Positions 45,359 to 53,663 of a stretch of DNA of 64,000 nt are shown in pieces; the first letter of the stretch is position 1; every line of letters begins with the position of its first letter. The notes below the pieces were generated by a model, which worked only from the letters and a program-made list of their open reading frames with translations, made no database searches and was not told the DNA's origin. Where the stretch lies: the NCBI RefSeq assembly GCF_003419895.1, contig NZ_QPMM01000014.1:124001-188000 (forward strand), read 5' to 3'. Source of the stretch: Chitinophaga silvatica. Its GTDB lineage: Bacteria; Bacteroidota; Bacteroidia; Chitinophagales; Chitinophagaceae. Made by a program: the position numbers and the translations under genes.

Positions 45359-47614
45359 ATGATTAAAAACAGTCTACTGTTATTATTGCTGCTGACTGGA
45401 CTATTTTCCGCCAAAGCTCAGGTAACAATCAGCCTGGCAGGTGCTCAGCAGCCATCTCCAGGTGAATTTATACTTAGAGTGGTAAAAGGAACTTCAACCC
45501 CCTTAGTATTTAGCCAAACAGGTGGTACTGCCGGGGCGGTAGAAGAATGGACATTAACACCAAATGGTTGTAATAATGCTCCTTGTCCGGATATCACTCC
45601 TGTACCGGGATCTCCTAATCAATTTACCGTAACCACAAATAAGTCTTATATCGCTGAATATAATGTGCATGTAGCGGTAGGTAACCCTCAGGATGCAGGT
45701 TTTAAGGAAGGAGATGCTACTTTACAACTAATTGTAAACAATGTTATAGATTATGCTTTTGTGCTGGACAAGTCGGGGAGTATGGGAACTATGCTTACAA
45801 AAGCCAATATGTCTCGATGGGCAGCACTAACAATTGGAGTTGGTCTAATGACCTCTAAACTAAATTATTTTGGATCAAATGTAGATAACGCCGGACTACG
45901 TTTTTTTGATACTCATAGTTCTACACCTGCAGATCCAAGCGGGCTTATACCGCTTAATGATCTCAATGTTTCTAAAATTACCAGCGTTGTAAATGCATCC
46001 GGGCCTGGAGGTAATACGGCTTTGGGAGAAGGAATGAAAGCAGGTAGCGATTTATTGTTAAATCCACCTGCTGTGAAAGGTCATACGAAAGTTATGTTTG
46101 TATTTTCTGATGGGGAACAAAACTCAGGTCAGTATGTTGATCCAACCGGTAGATTCTTAATTCCAAGTAACGTAAAATTGAGAGGAAACTATCCTACAAC
46201 AGATTCGATATACACTTATGCAATAGGCTATGGTTCTGTAGGTAGCTATAAAGACCTGATGGCAGCTATTGGAGATAATGATCCCAATCGTTTCCTGATA
46301 GTTGACAACAATACCCAGGATGTTTCAGGTGGAATTGCGAATAGTCTGGATGCCATGGTGAATAAAATATTGGCTACATCTAGTCCACAGTTCGTAGGAA
46401 TCAGAAATAGTGATTATGCTATCAGTGGAAGTAATTATACATTTAAAGAGGAGTTTGTTGTAAATAAAAAAGTAAGGAAAGTATTTATCTCGATGGTATC
46501 TCAACCTGCCAATGGTGATTCCGTGTTGGTACTTACTGCTAATGGAAAGAACATTTTACCATATGCTAAAAAAACTTATGGAAATGGCTATCGGACTTTC
46601 ACTATTGACTTTCCGATACCCGGCCAGGATTCACTGCAACCTCAGGGTACCTGGGTGATTGCAGGTGGTATTTTTGTACCTCCTGTTATTGGTGTACGTG
46701 GTAATGATGGCCAGAATGTTAAACCTCGTTACTATATTTCGTTTACAGTTGATGATCATACAGTGCATATGGATTACTCTCTGGGAGGTAAATCCTTCCT
46801 CGTTGGTCAGACTGTTCGTCCGTCAGTCAAGATTTCCAAGAATGGTACGGTTATAACCAATGCTACTGTAAAGGCTGGCATCTTTGCGCCAGGTGTAGAT
46901 ATCGGAGATTTTATTGCCAGAGCAGGAGGTGCTTACACTGCCCCTCCAACTGGTGATCCGGGATCACCAGGATTAAACAAACTGGAAGAGCTCTTGAAAG
47001 ATACAGCTATTGCTGCAAAATTGAAGTCAGTAGAAAATGAAATAAACCTGACGTTCGACCCCGCTACTGGAAGATATTCAGGTGATTTTAACCAGTTGAA
47101 GGTTTCAGGTGTTTACCAGGTATTGTATAGCATTGAAGCAGAGGATTCTACACTGGGCAGTATCCGCAGATTTGAGCAGGCAAGTATTATTGTGTCACAT
47201 GGTGATATTGATATGTCGAATTCCGCTGTCTCCATCGTTCCAAATAATAGTGGTCAAACTGTCCTTACTTTCCGTCCTATATCCAATGATGGATATTTCT
47301 GGGGGCCCGGATATGCTGGTAGTATAGTGATTGATTACCCTGGAGCCAAAGTCGACAGCATTATTGATAAGGGAGATGGTACTTATGTAGCTTATATAAA
47401 TGGCAAACTATCAGGTAGTGGCACTATCACCATAAATGGTATTAATGCGATTAAAGGCGACGCTGCTAAATTAGATTGTTATACCAATAATGTGAGCTTC
47501 TGGGCTAAGATAAAATGTTGGTTAATGTCTTTAGGCTTACCTGCATGGGCTATCTGGGTAGTGTTACTGGTATTGCTGATTTTATTATGGTTGATCTTTA
47601 AGAAGAAAAAATAG
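45359..47614 (+). CDS. Membrane-anchored VWA-domain protein in the eCIS cluster
   Basis: 751 aa from ATG 45359. An ATG at 45287 would overlap the tape measure gene, but only the later start puts the signal peptide (KNSLLLLLLLTGLFSAKAQ) at the N-terminus. The VWA domain starts near residue 130 with the metal-ion-dependent adhesion site DYAFVLDKSGSMG (Asp137, Ser139, Ser141) and GPGGNTALGEGMKAGSDLL. A beta-rich middle (Ig-like, about 390-700) precedes a single C-terminal membrane helix (about 722-747, LPAWAIWVVLLVLLILLWLIF) with KKKK tail. The protein should lie mainly in the periplasm, anchored in the inner membrane. Such a protein is not a standard PVC/Afp part; a docking, release or adhesion role is inference. 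Confidence 0.82.
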   Translation: MIKNSLLLLLLLTGLFSAKAQVTISLAGAQQPSPGEFILRVVKGTSTPLVFSQTGGTAGAVEEWTLTPNGCNNAPCPDITPVPGSPNQFTVTTNKSYIAEYNVHVAVGNPQDAGFKEGDATLQLIVNNVIDYAFVLDKSGSMGTMLTKANMSRWAALTIGVGLMTSKLNYFGSNVDNAGLRFFDTHSSTPADPSGLIPLNDLNVSKITSVVNASGPGGNTALGEGMKAGSDLLLNPPAVKGHTKVMFVFSDGEQNSGQYVDPTGRFLIPSNVKLRGNYPTTDSIYTYAIGYGSVGSYKDLMAAIGDNDPNRFLIVDNNTQDVSGGIANSLDAMVNKILATSSPQFVGIRNSDYAISGSNYTFKEEFVVNKKVRKVFISMVSQPANGDSVLVLTANGKNILPYAKKTYGNGYRTFTIDFPIPGQDSLQPQGTWVIAGGIFVPPVIGVRGNDGQNVKPRYYISFTVDDHTVHMDYSLGGKSFLVGQTVRPSVKISKNGTVITNATVKAGIFAPGVDIGDFIARAGGAYTAPPTGDPGSPGLNKLEELLKDTAIAAKLKSVENEINLTFDPATGRYSGDFNQLKVSGVYQVLYSIEAEDSTLGSIRRFEQASIIVSHGDIDMSNSAVSIVPNNSGQTVLTFRPISNDGYFWGPGYAGSIVIDYPGAKVDSIIDKGDGTYVAYINGKLSGSGTITINGINAIKGDAAKLDCYTNNVSFWAKIKCWLMSLGLPAWAIWVVLLVLLILLWLIFKKKK

Positions 47615-47617
47615 TAT

Positions 47618-50600
47618 ATGAAATCTGTGGATTCAAAATCTCCTTTTCAAACGCGGGTTCAGCAAAAAAGCAAGGACCAGCAGCCATTCTTTTCGAATGC
47701 CGGGAAAGGAGGTTTTGAACACCCCACATCTACTGCCGCCCCATTCTTTAATAATACAGCTCCCGTACAGGCAAAATTAAAAGTTCATCCGGCCGATGAT
47801 GTTTACGAACGCGAAGCCGATGCAATGGCTGATAAAGTTGTGCAGGGCGAACAAATGGAAGCAGCAACAGGTGAGGAGAGTAATGGATTGCAAACATCCA
47901 GGAAAATCCAACGTCGGCGTGCTTTTGAAAGTCCAACTACTTTGGAGCAAAACCATGCATCATCTGCGGATGCTAACCTGCAACGTAGTGCCACCGGTGA
48001 AACGTCGGAAGCTCCTCCGAATATGGAATCACAACTGGCCGCGTCACATGGAAGTGGAAGCCCTATGGCGGAATCTACCCGCGATAAGATGGAAACTGCT
48101 ATGGGACACGATTTTAGTGGGGTACGTATTCACACCGGCCCGGATGCTACTGCAATGAATAATGCGATCGATGCCCGTGCGTTTACTCATGGTAATGACA
48201 TTTACTTTAATGAAGGCGAATACCAGCCAGCTACTACTAATGGAGATCATTTGCTGGCGCATGAATTAACGCATACAATTCAGCAGAATGATGGTGCAGC
48301 TCAAAAGAAAGCGATTCAGAGAGCTAATGTACCTTCTGCAGTTCAGGCTCCTGCTCCTGCTCCTGCCCCGGCTCCGGCTCCAGGCCCTTCAGGTACTGCA
48401 ACCAGCGCTAAAGGTGGCCAGGCAGTAAATGTCGAAGGCGCAAAAAGAATCAAGTACCCGGATTATTCTATTATGTTAACAAAAGACAAGTTAACGGGGC
48501 TAATGATTTCTATACCTGAAGGAAAACTGCAACATATATCCAGATATAAGAATGCAAATCTTCAGTTTAAAGTTAAAGAAAAGAAAGAGGATAGTAGTGC
48601 TGCTCCCGGAACAGATGGCGCTGCTGGCGATAAAAAGGAAAAATCAAAACAAATCCCTAATTGGAAGACTAAAGTTAAAGATGCAGTTGATGGTTTAGTT
48701 GATACCAAAATAAAAAATTTTACCGCTAATAATGGTGTCTATTATCTGACGCTGAAAGGTGATAATACCTATGACATGATTGGTACGGCTGATGAATTAA
48801 AAGCGCAAATGTATATCCCTTTCTGGACTGAAGAAGGTAAGAGGAAGGTATTTCAGGTAGACCATATCGTTGAAAAGCAACTGGGAGGGGCTGATGATGA
48901 TTCAAACTACGAACTGCTGGAGGATAAAGTGAATATGTCTTGCGGCCTTGCCTTCTTGATTGAAAGAAAGAGTAGGATGAATGATGCCATGGATGAATTC
49001 AAGAGTGTAAACGTAAATAGCCCTGGATTCTTTGCCGATTTACCGAATGAGTTAACCAGCGATTATACAGTTGAATTTAAATTGGTTGATCCTAAACCAG
49101 TAAGATCAGAAAAAAGAAGCAAAGGCAGTAGTTGGAGTGTCGAGCAAATTATGCAAGGCCGTCATCTGGAGGGAGTGGTTGAAATGAGCGATGAAAAGAA
49201 AAAGAATTCAGCTGGTAAAGCCGATGTCGCAACAATTTATGTAAGCGCCAGATTAGGGATTCCAAAATCATTAAAGTATACTGATGTTGGTAATAAAATA
49301 TCCAATTTTTACCTGGGCCTTGATTATGAATCATCAACCTTAAAAGATTTTCAAGGGCTGGAAGGAAATGCATCAATTACTTTCAAATTAAATAAAGATA
49401 TAGGTAAAAGAGTGGCAGATACCACCCTTACATTTGATCTGATTAAATTGCCAAATCGATCAAATACTTATTATATAAAAACCAAACAGACTTTCAACCG
49501 CACAATGTTTAAAGGTCTGAGTCCTGTTACTATAGATGATTTTTATTTGGATGAAGTAGAAGGTTTGGTGGTAAAAGGATCTATACACCCTGATATTGAT
49601 CTGCTTAAAGGTGCTGAAATAGAATTTATGATCAGTAGTGGAGATCTTAAATTCACTGTAGTGATACCGATGGATATCATCACTAAAAATTTCCCTAAAC
49701 TGTTTAATGTCACCAGCGCTTTCTTAATTATCAGCTATTCTACAAAGAAAGATCAGATTGATCTGACTGGTGTAATTCGCTTTAATGTCGATAAACTGGG
49801 TGAAGGTGAAATTACTGCTGGTACGGATGGTAAAGCATTTAAACTCACAGGTAAGTTTATTTTCGATAAATCGAAATTTGATGGGGAACTCAGAGTTGGC
49901 TACCATAGCGAAAAAGGATGGTCGTTTGGTGGTACTGCCAGAATTGGCGCCAATAAAATTAAAGGGGTAAAAGATGCTACCATCAGCTTCGACTATGAAG
50001 ACGGTGTAATTGTAGTAACAGGAACGGCTAATCTAACGGTGCCTGGACTCAAAACCCTGAAAATAAATGCTCGGATAGATAAAGACGGAGATTTTGTTGT
50101 AACGGCTGAAGCTACACTGGGTGAAGTAACCGGCCTTAAAGGTGGAAGTGTTACTATTACTATTGCTTCCAAGAAGGGAGAAGATATGACCTTCTCCGTT
50201 AAAGGTACCGCTACTCCTGATTTCCCTGGAGTACCTGGATTAAGTTCTACTGTTACATTCTCCTATGATAAAGGCATCCTGGATGTAAGGGCTGTTGTAG
50301 ATTATAATAAAGGACGTTTCATCGGTAAGCTGGAACTGGGTGTTACAAACAGGGGTGTGGATGAAAAAGGTCAACTCACTGGCGATCCGCAGGAAGGAAA
50401 AGTCCTGGTATTCGGTTATGGTGAACTTACTGTAGAAATCTTCAAAGGAATAAATGGAACCATCAAGGCCCGATTTACTCCTGATAAAAAACTCCTGGTA
50501 GCTGGCGAAATAGCCGTTAACAATATCAAACCATTTGGAGAAGGAGTCAACTTCCACCATAAACTCTTCGATTTCCCAAGTATCAAAATCCCATTAGTAG

Positions 50601-51613
50601 GAATTCCTGGGGTAAGCATCTTCTTCGAAATAAGCGGTGGTGCACACTTCAATTTCAACTGGGAGCCACTTGTTTTACAGGAATTAACAATAGGGTTCAG
50701 GGAAATTGATATTAATGAAATTGATAGCGCCCAGGTTGATATTAAAGGCAAAGTGGCTTCTAAGGCTGTTGCAGAAGCCTATATGGAAATTAAAGCCTCC
50801 CTCGGTGCTCAGGTATTGGTTGCTACTATTAAAGGCTCCCTGGGTGGGCAAGCAGGAATTGGTATTGAAGGAGAAGTGGGAGGAGAGCTTGCTGCAACCT
50901 GGAACCATGAAAAGGGTATACAATTGAAAGAATTACTTGCCTATATAACAGTTAATCCAAAAGCTATTTTCAGGTTAACCGGTAGTGTAAGTGTAGACCT
51001 CGATCTCTGGATTACAACAATTAACTTATACTATAAAGAATGGGTGCTCGCAGAAGGAGCGGCCGACTTAAGTGGTCTTAGCCTGAAAGTAGGTGTACCT
51101 ATTAAGTTCGATGAAAATGGAAATCTCATTAAGCCGGACGACTTCAGTAAATTAAATGTTGAGCAACCTAATTTCTCTGGTGAACAAGGTAGGGCGGCTC
51201 TGGATGGTGGTATTAATGGTGAGGCACAAAAAGAAAGGAAGATGGCCAAGGATAAGTTAAGAGCAGATATTGCAAGAGATATGCAGGGATCTGTTAATGA
51301 TGAAGAATTCTCTCCTACTGAATATGAAAAGAAACTTCAGAAAAAATATGCAGAAGATCCGGAAATGCAAGCATTTATTAGCGATGCAGTTACAGAAGAA
51401 GTTAAAATTCAGGAGTATAAAGAATTTGATGCAATGAAAGATGAGCTACGTAAGTCAGAAGACCCATTAGATAAAAAATTAGCCAGAGTATTAACCTTCC
51501 AGTTCTTCAGACATCAGGTGAGTGCCAGTGATATTGAAGGTTTCAAAAATGAATTGTACAACCTGGAACAACAAAAGAAAGGTGCAGCCGCTGCTCCTCA
51601 ACCTAATACTTGA
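47618..51613 (+). CDS. eCIS-core (DUF4157) protein, probable cargo, with HNH-like motif
   Basis: 1331 aa. Residues 1-60 are disordered with two PFF motifs (23-25, 42-44). The eCIS-core pattern has two parts: KLKVHPADDVYEREADAMAD at 53-72, and at 150-225 FSGVRIHTGPDATAMNNAID, ARAFTHGNDIYFNEGEY and HELTH (215-219, an HExxH metal site). A Pro/Ala linker follows at 243-257. At 413-440 QVDHIVEKQLGG ... NYELLEDKVN has the spacing of an HNH/ENDO-VII nuclease. About 560-1190 is a long series of beta-rich repeats (GGTARIGANKIKGVKDATIS and similar), and the C-terminus is a charged helical region. DUF4157 proteins are the commonest cargo-associated genes of eCIS. Whether protease, nuclease or beta part is the active unit is not known. 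Confidence 0.85.
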   Translation: MKSVDSKSPFQTRVQQKSKDQQPFFSNAGKGGFEHPTSTAAPFFNNTAPVQAKLKVHPADDVYEREADAMADKVVQGEQMEAATGEESNGLQTSRKIQRRRAFESPTTLEQNHASSADANLQRSATGETSEAPPNMESQLAASHGSGSPMAESTRDKMETAMGHDFSGVRIHTGPDATAMNNAIDARAFTHGNDIYFNEGEYQPATTNGDHLLAHELTHTIQQNDGAAQKKAIQRANVPSAVQAPAPAPAPAPAPGPSGTATSAKGGQAVNVEGAKRIKYPDYSIMLTKDKLTGLMISIPEGKLQHISRYKNANLQFKVKEKKEDSSAAPGTDGAAGDKKEKSKQIPNWKTKVKDAVDGLVDTKIKNFTANNGVYYLTLKGDNTYDMIGTADELKAQMYIPFWTEEGKRKVFQVDHIVEKQLGGADDDSNYELLEDKVNMSCGLAFLIERKSRMNDAMDEFKSVNVNSPGFFADLPNELTSDYTVEFKLVDPKPVRSEKRSKGSSWSVEQIMQGRHLEGVVEMSDEKKKNSAGKADVATIYVSARLGIPKSLKYTDVGNKISNFYLGLDYESSTLKDFQGLEGNASITFKLNKDIGKRVADTTLTFDLIKLPNRSNTYYIKTKQTFNRTMFKGLSPVTIDDFYLDEVEGLVVKGSIHPDIDLLKGAEIEFMISSGDLKFTVVIPMDIITKNFPKLFNVTSAFLIISYSTKKDQIDLTGVIRFNVDKLGEGEITAGTDGKAFKLTGKFIFDKSKFDGELRVGYHSEKGWSFGGTARIGANKIKGVKDATISFDYEDGVIVVTGTANLTVPGLKTLKINARIDKDGDFVVTAEATLGEVTGLKGGSVTITIASKKGEDMTFSVKGTATPDFPGVPGLSSTVTFSYDKGILDVRAVVDYNKGRFIGKLELGVTNRGVDEKGQLTGDPQEGKVLVFGYGELTVEIFKGINGTIKARFTPDKKLLVAGEIAVNNIKPFGEGVNFHHKLFDFPSIKIPLVGIPGVSIFFEISGGAHFNFNWEPLVLQELTIGFREIDINEIDSAQVDIKGKVASKAVAEAYMEIKASLGAQVLVATIKGSLGGQAGIGIEGEVGGELAATWNHEKGIQLKELLAYITVNPKAIFRLTGSVSVDLDLWITTINLYYKEWVLAEGAADLSGLSLKVGVPIKFDENGNLIKPDDFSKLNVEQPNFSGEQGRAALDGGINGEAQKERKMAKDKLRADIARDMQGSVNDEEFSPTEYEKKLQKKYAEDPEMQAFISDAVTEEVKIQEYKEFDAMKDELRKSEDPLDKKLARVLTFQFFRHQVSASDIEGFKNELYNLEQQKKGAAAAPQPNT

Positions 51614-51632
51614 TCTTCAAAAATACAGGAAT

Positions 51633-52040
51633 ATGAGAACAAGAAGTATTCGTAAAAAGAAACGCCCTGTTGTTCAGAAGAAAGGCCCATTCTTCGATAA
51701 GGGAGCTAAAGATTCTCCATTCTTCGGTAATGGAATTCAAAGGGCCGAAGATAAAAAAGAAGAAAAACCTGTTCAAAAGGCAGATAAGAAAGAAGAGGAA
51801 AAGCCAGTTCAGAAAGCAGATAAAAAAGAAGAAGAAAAGCCAGTTCAGAAGGCAGATAAGAAGGAGGAAGAAAAACCGGTTCAAAAAGCTGATAAAAAAG
51901 AGGAAGAGAAACCTGTACAGAAAGCAGATAAGAAGGAAGAGGAAAAACCTGTACAGAAAAGTCCGAAGTCCAATGATAAAAACACACCTGGGCGCCCAAA
52001 TACTGATGGCCTTTCAAAGAAGCCGGGGTCTCATGGCTAA
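51633..52040 (+). CDS. Small Lys/Glu-repeat protein with PFF motifs
   Basis: 135 aa from ATG 51633, preceded by AGGA. The frame is open back to 51522, but that would overlap the eCIS-core gene. The N-terminus is basic (RTRSIRKKKRPVVQKKG), then KGPFFDKGAKDSPFFGNGIQ has PFF at 19-21 and 29-31, like the start of the preceding eCIS-core protein. Residues 38-109 are six 12-residue repeats (ADKKEEEKPVQK, first copy slightly different), then a Ser/Pro/Gly tail. The repeats are probably disordered or helical. No family recognised; candidate cargo or cargo-loading adaptor. Confidence 0.6.
   Translation: MRTRSIRKKKRPVVQKKGPFFDKGAKDSPFFGNGIQRAEDKKEEKPVQKADKKEEEKPVQKADKKEEEKPVQKADKKEEEKPVQKADKKEEEKPVQKADKKEEEKPVQKSPKSNDKNTPGRPNTDGLSKKPGSHG
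51743..51960 (+). repeat. Six 36-bp coding tandem repeats
   Basis: 36-bp units encode ADKKEEEKPVQK; units differ mostly at synonymous third positions (AAA/AAG, GAA/GAG), which indicates selection to keep the peptide and age of the array. All copies stay in frame. Confidence 0.8.
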
Positions 52041-52052
52041 AAAACTATATTT

Positions 52053-53387
52053 ATGGAAATGCAGGAAAGTAACTGGGAGTATTATTTTCAGATTCTATCA
52101 GACTTAATCCGTAAGCGGATCACTAATACTTTAGCCCAGGAAAGGAATACTACACCAATATTAATTTTATCACCATTGGATAAGGCTACCGGTCCGTTAG
52201 CCAGGTTTGTAAAAAAATATGAACTTAGCCTCACAGACCATTATTGGTTGCTGATTGCTTTATGTCCTCATATTCGCCCCGGTTTTTTTGATGAGGTAAT
52301 ACAGGATGCTTTAGGACAACCGGCAGATTTTCCACCAATTGGAGGTATGAGAGGCCGACAATTCAGAGGTTTTCTTCCAACAGCAGAAACAGCATTATTT
52401 TTGTTGACAGGTGAAAATTGGATGGAGCGCCATTTGTTATTCCACCGCACTTTCCATCCTGATCATTTCTTTGCAGAAAGAAGAGTGTTGATACTGGAGA
52501 ACCCACCAGATGGAGAGCCAATGATTAGTGGCAAGCTAATATTAAATCAATCTTTTGTTACTTACTTTACAACTGGAAGGGAACACCTTCCTTTATATAG
52601 TTCACAGTTTCCGGCAAGAGAACTAAAAACTAAGCTTTCCTGGAAAGATGTTGTTCTTAATCCTCAAACCGATCATCAGTTGTCTGAACTCCGTGCCTGG
52701 TATCAGCATAATAAAACGTTGTCTGGGAAATTTGGTATGGGAAGTAGAATAAATCCGGGTTACAGGGCATTGTTTTATGGCCCTCCTGGCACCGGAAAAA
52801 CTGTATCTACCGCTATTCTGGGCAAGGAATTCAAGAAAACTGTTTTCAGAATTGATCTATCCAATCTGGTTTCTAAATATATAGGGGAAACAGAAAAGAA
52901 TCTGAATACCTTGTTTGAAGAAGCACACCATAGAAACTGGATTCTGTTTTTTGATGAAGCAGATGCGCTTTTTGGTAAGAGAACTCAGGTAAAAGATGCA
53001 CATGACAGGTATGCCAACCAGGAAGTATCCTATTTAATGCAACGTATCGAAACTTTTGATGGCCTGATTATTCTTGCCAGTAATCTAAAAGGAAATATGG
53101 ATGACGCCTTTGTACGTAGGTTCCAATCGGTTATACATTTCCCTTATCCTACTCCTGAAGAGCAACTGAGAATCTGGCAAAAAGCATTCCCAAGTAAATT
53201 GCCACCGGGGCCTGGTATCGATTTGCAGTTTATAGCCCAGCGATATAAATTGTCAGGAGCTAATATTGTAAATATAGCCCATTATTGCTGCCTGACTGCC
53301 ATGGCTCAAAACGAACAGCATGTTAATGCTCCGTTACTGGAGAAAGGTATTTTAAGAGAATTGTCCAAAGAGGGAAAAGCCTATTAA
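52053..53387 (+). CDS. AAA+ ATPase of the eCIS (Pvc15 type)
   Basis: 444 aa. The N-terminal 200 residues are the winged-helix-like region found in Pvc15/Afp15 homologues. Walker A GPPGTGKT at 243-250, Walker B ILFFDEAD at 297-304, sensor-1 LIILASNLKGNMD and arginine-finger FVRRFQS follow in the normal AAA+ order. Pvc15-type ATPases are needed for particle assembly or cargo loading and are the most conserved non-structural gene. It closes the cluster; no terminator with T-run follows, only a 7-bp hairpin at 53501. Confidence 0.94.
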   Translation: MEMQESNWEYYFQILSDLIRKRITNTLAQERNTTPILILSPLDKATGPLARFVKKYELSLTDHYWLLIALCPHIRPGFFDEVIQDALGQPADFPPIGGMRGRQFRGFLPTAETALFLLTGENWMERHLLFHRTFHPDHFFAERRVLILENPPDGEPMISGKLILNQSFVTYFTTGREHLPLYSSQFPARELKTKLSWKDVVLNPQTDHQLSELRAWYQHNKTLSGKFGMGSRINPGYRALFYGPPGTGKTVSTAILGKEFKKTVFRIDLSNLVSKYIGETEKNLNTLFEEAHHRNWILFFDEADALFGKRTQVKDAHDRYANQEVSYLMQRIETFDGLIILASNLKGNMDDAFVRRFQSVIHFPYPTPEEQLRIWQKAFPSKLPPGPGIDLQFIAQRYKLSGANIVNIAHYCCLTAMAQNEQHVNAPLLEKGILRELSKEGKAY

Positions 53388-53500
53388 TCATTAAAATTTC
53401 CTTAAAAGAATGCGCATTGGTGACCATAAATAATAAAAAGCAATCAAGTGTGTTGCTACTTCCTAACAATTAATGTAATTTCGGCCCAACTTTAGAGACC

Positions 53501-53518
53501 CAGGCTATTTTTAGCCTG
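53501..53518 (+). other. Small perfect hairpin in the gap after the eCIS cluster
   Basis: CAGGCTA-TTTT-TAGCCTG forms a 7-bp stem with 4-nt loop. It is not followed by a T-run (ATAACG), so it may be a regulatory or RNA-end structure. The rest of the 276-bp gap shows no gene. Confidence 0.3.
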
Positions 53519-53663
53519 ATAACGCCATGCTTCAGCATTTACACGATAAATTTATCATAATTCCGTTTGTGCTTTAGCCAGTCACTCTTCTGTGTGCGGA
53601 ATTTTCCGTACGTCATGTATTGTATGAAAAATAAGAGCCAATTGCTCGGGAAATGCGTTGCCT

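Noticed and set aside
51522..51632. Earlier start of the repeat protein
   Set aside because: It overlaps the end of the eCIS-core gene by about 90 nt; ATG 51633 has a Shine-Dalgarno-like AGGA at good distance.
51603..52107. Other long open frames over the Lys/Glu repeats on both strands
   Set aside because: The 36-bp repeat and its skewed base composition keep several frames open; only the 51633 frame has varied synonymous positions and a sensible protein.
27703..53387. Prophage or phage tail remnant
   Set aside because: No head, packaging, integration or lysis genes; the set of DUF4255, DUF5908, CIS tape measure, Pvc15-type ATPase and DUF4157 is specific to eCIS.
27703..53387. Type VI secretion system
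   Set aside because: VgrG, PAAR and gp25 are shared parts, but no TssB/TssC pair, ClpV, TssJ, TssL or TssM homologue was found; the sheath is a single phage-type protein.
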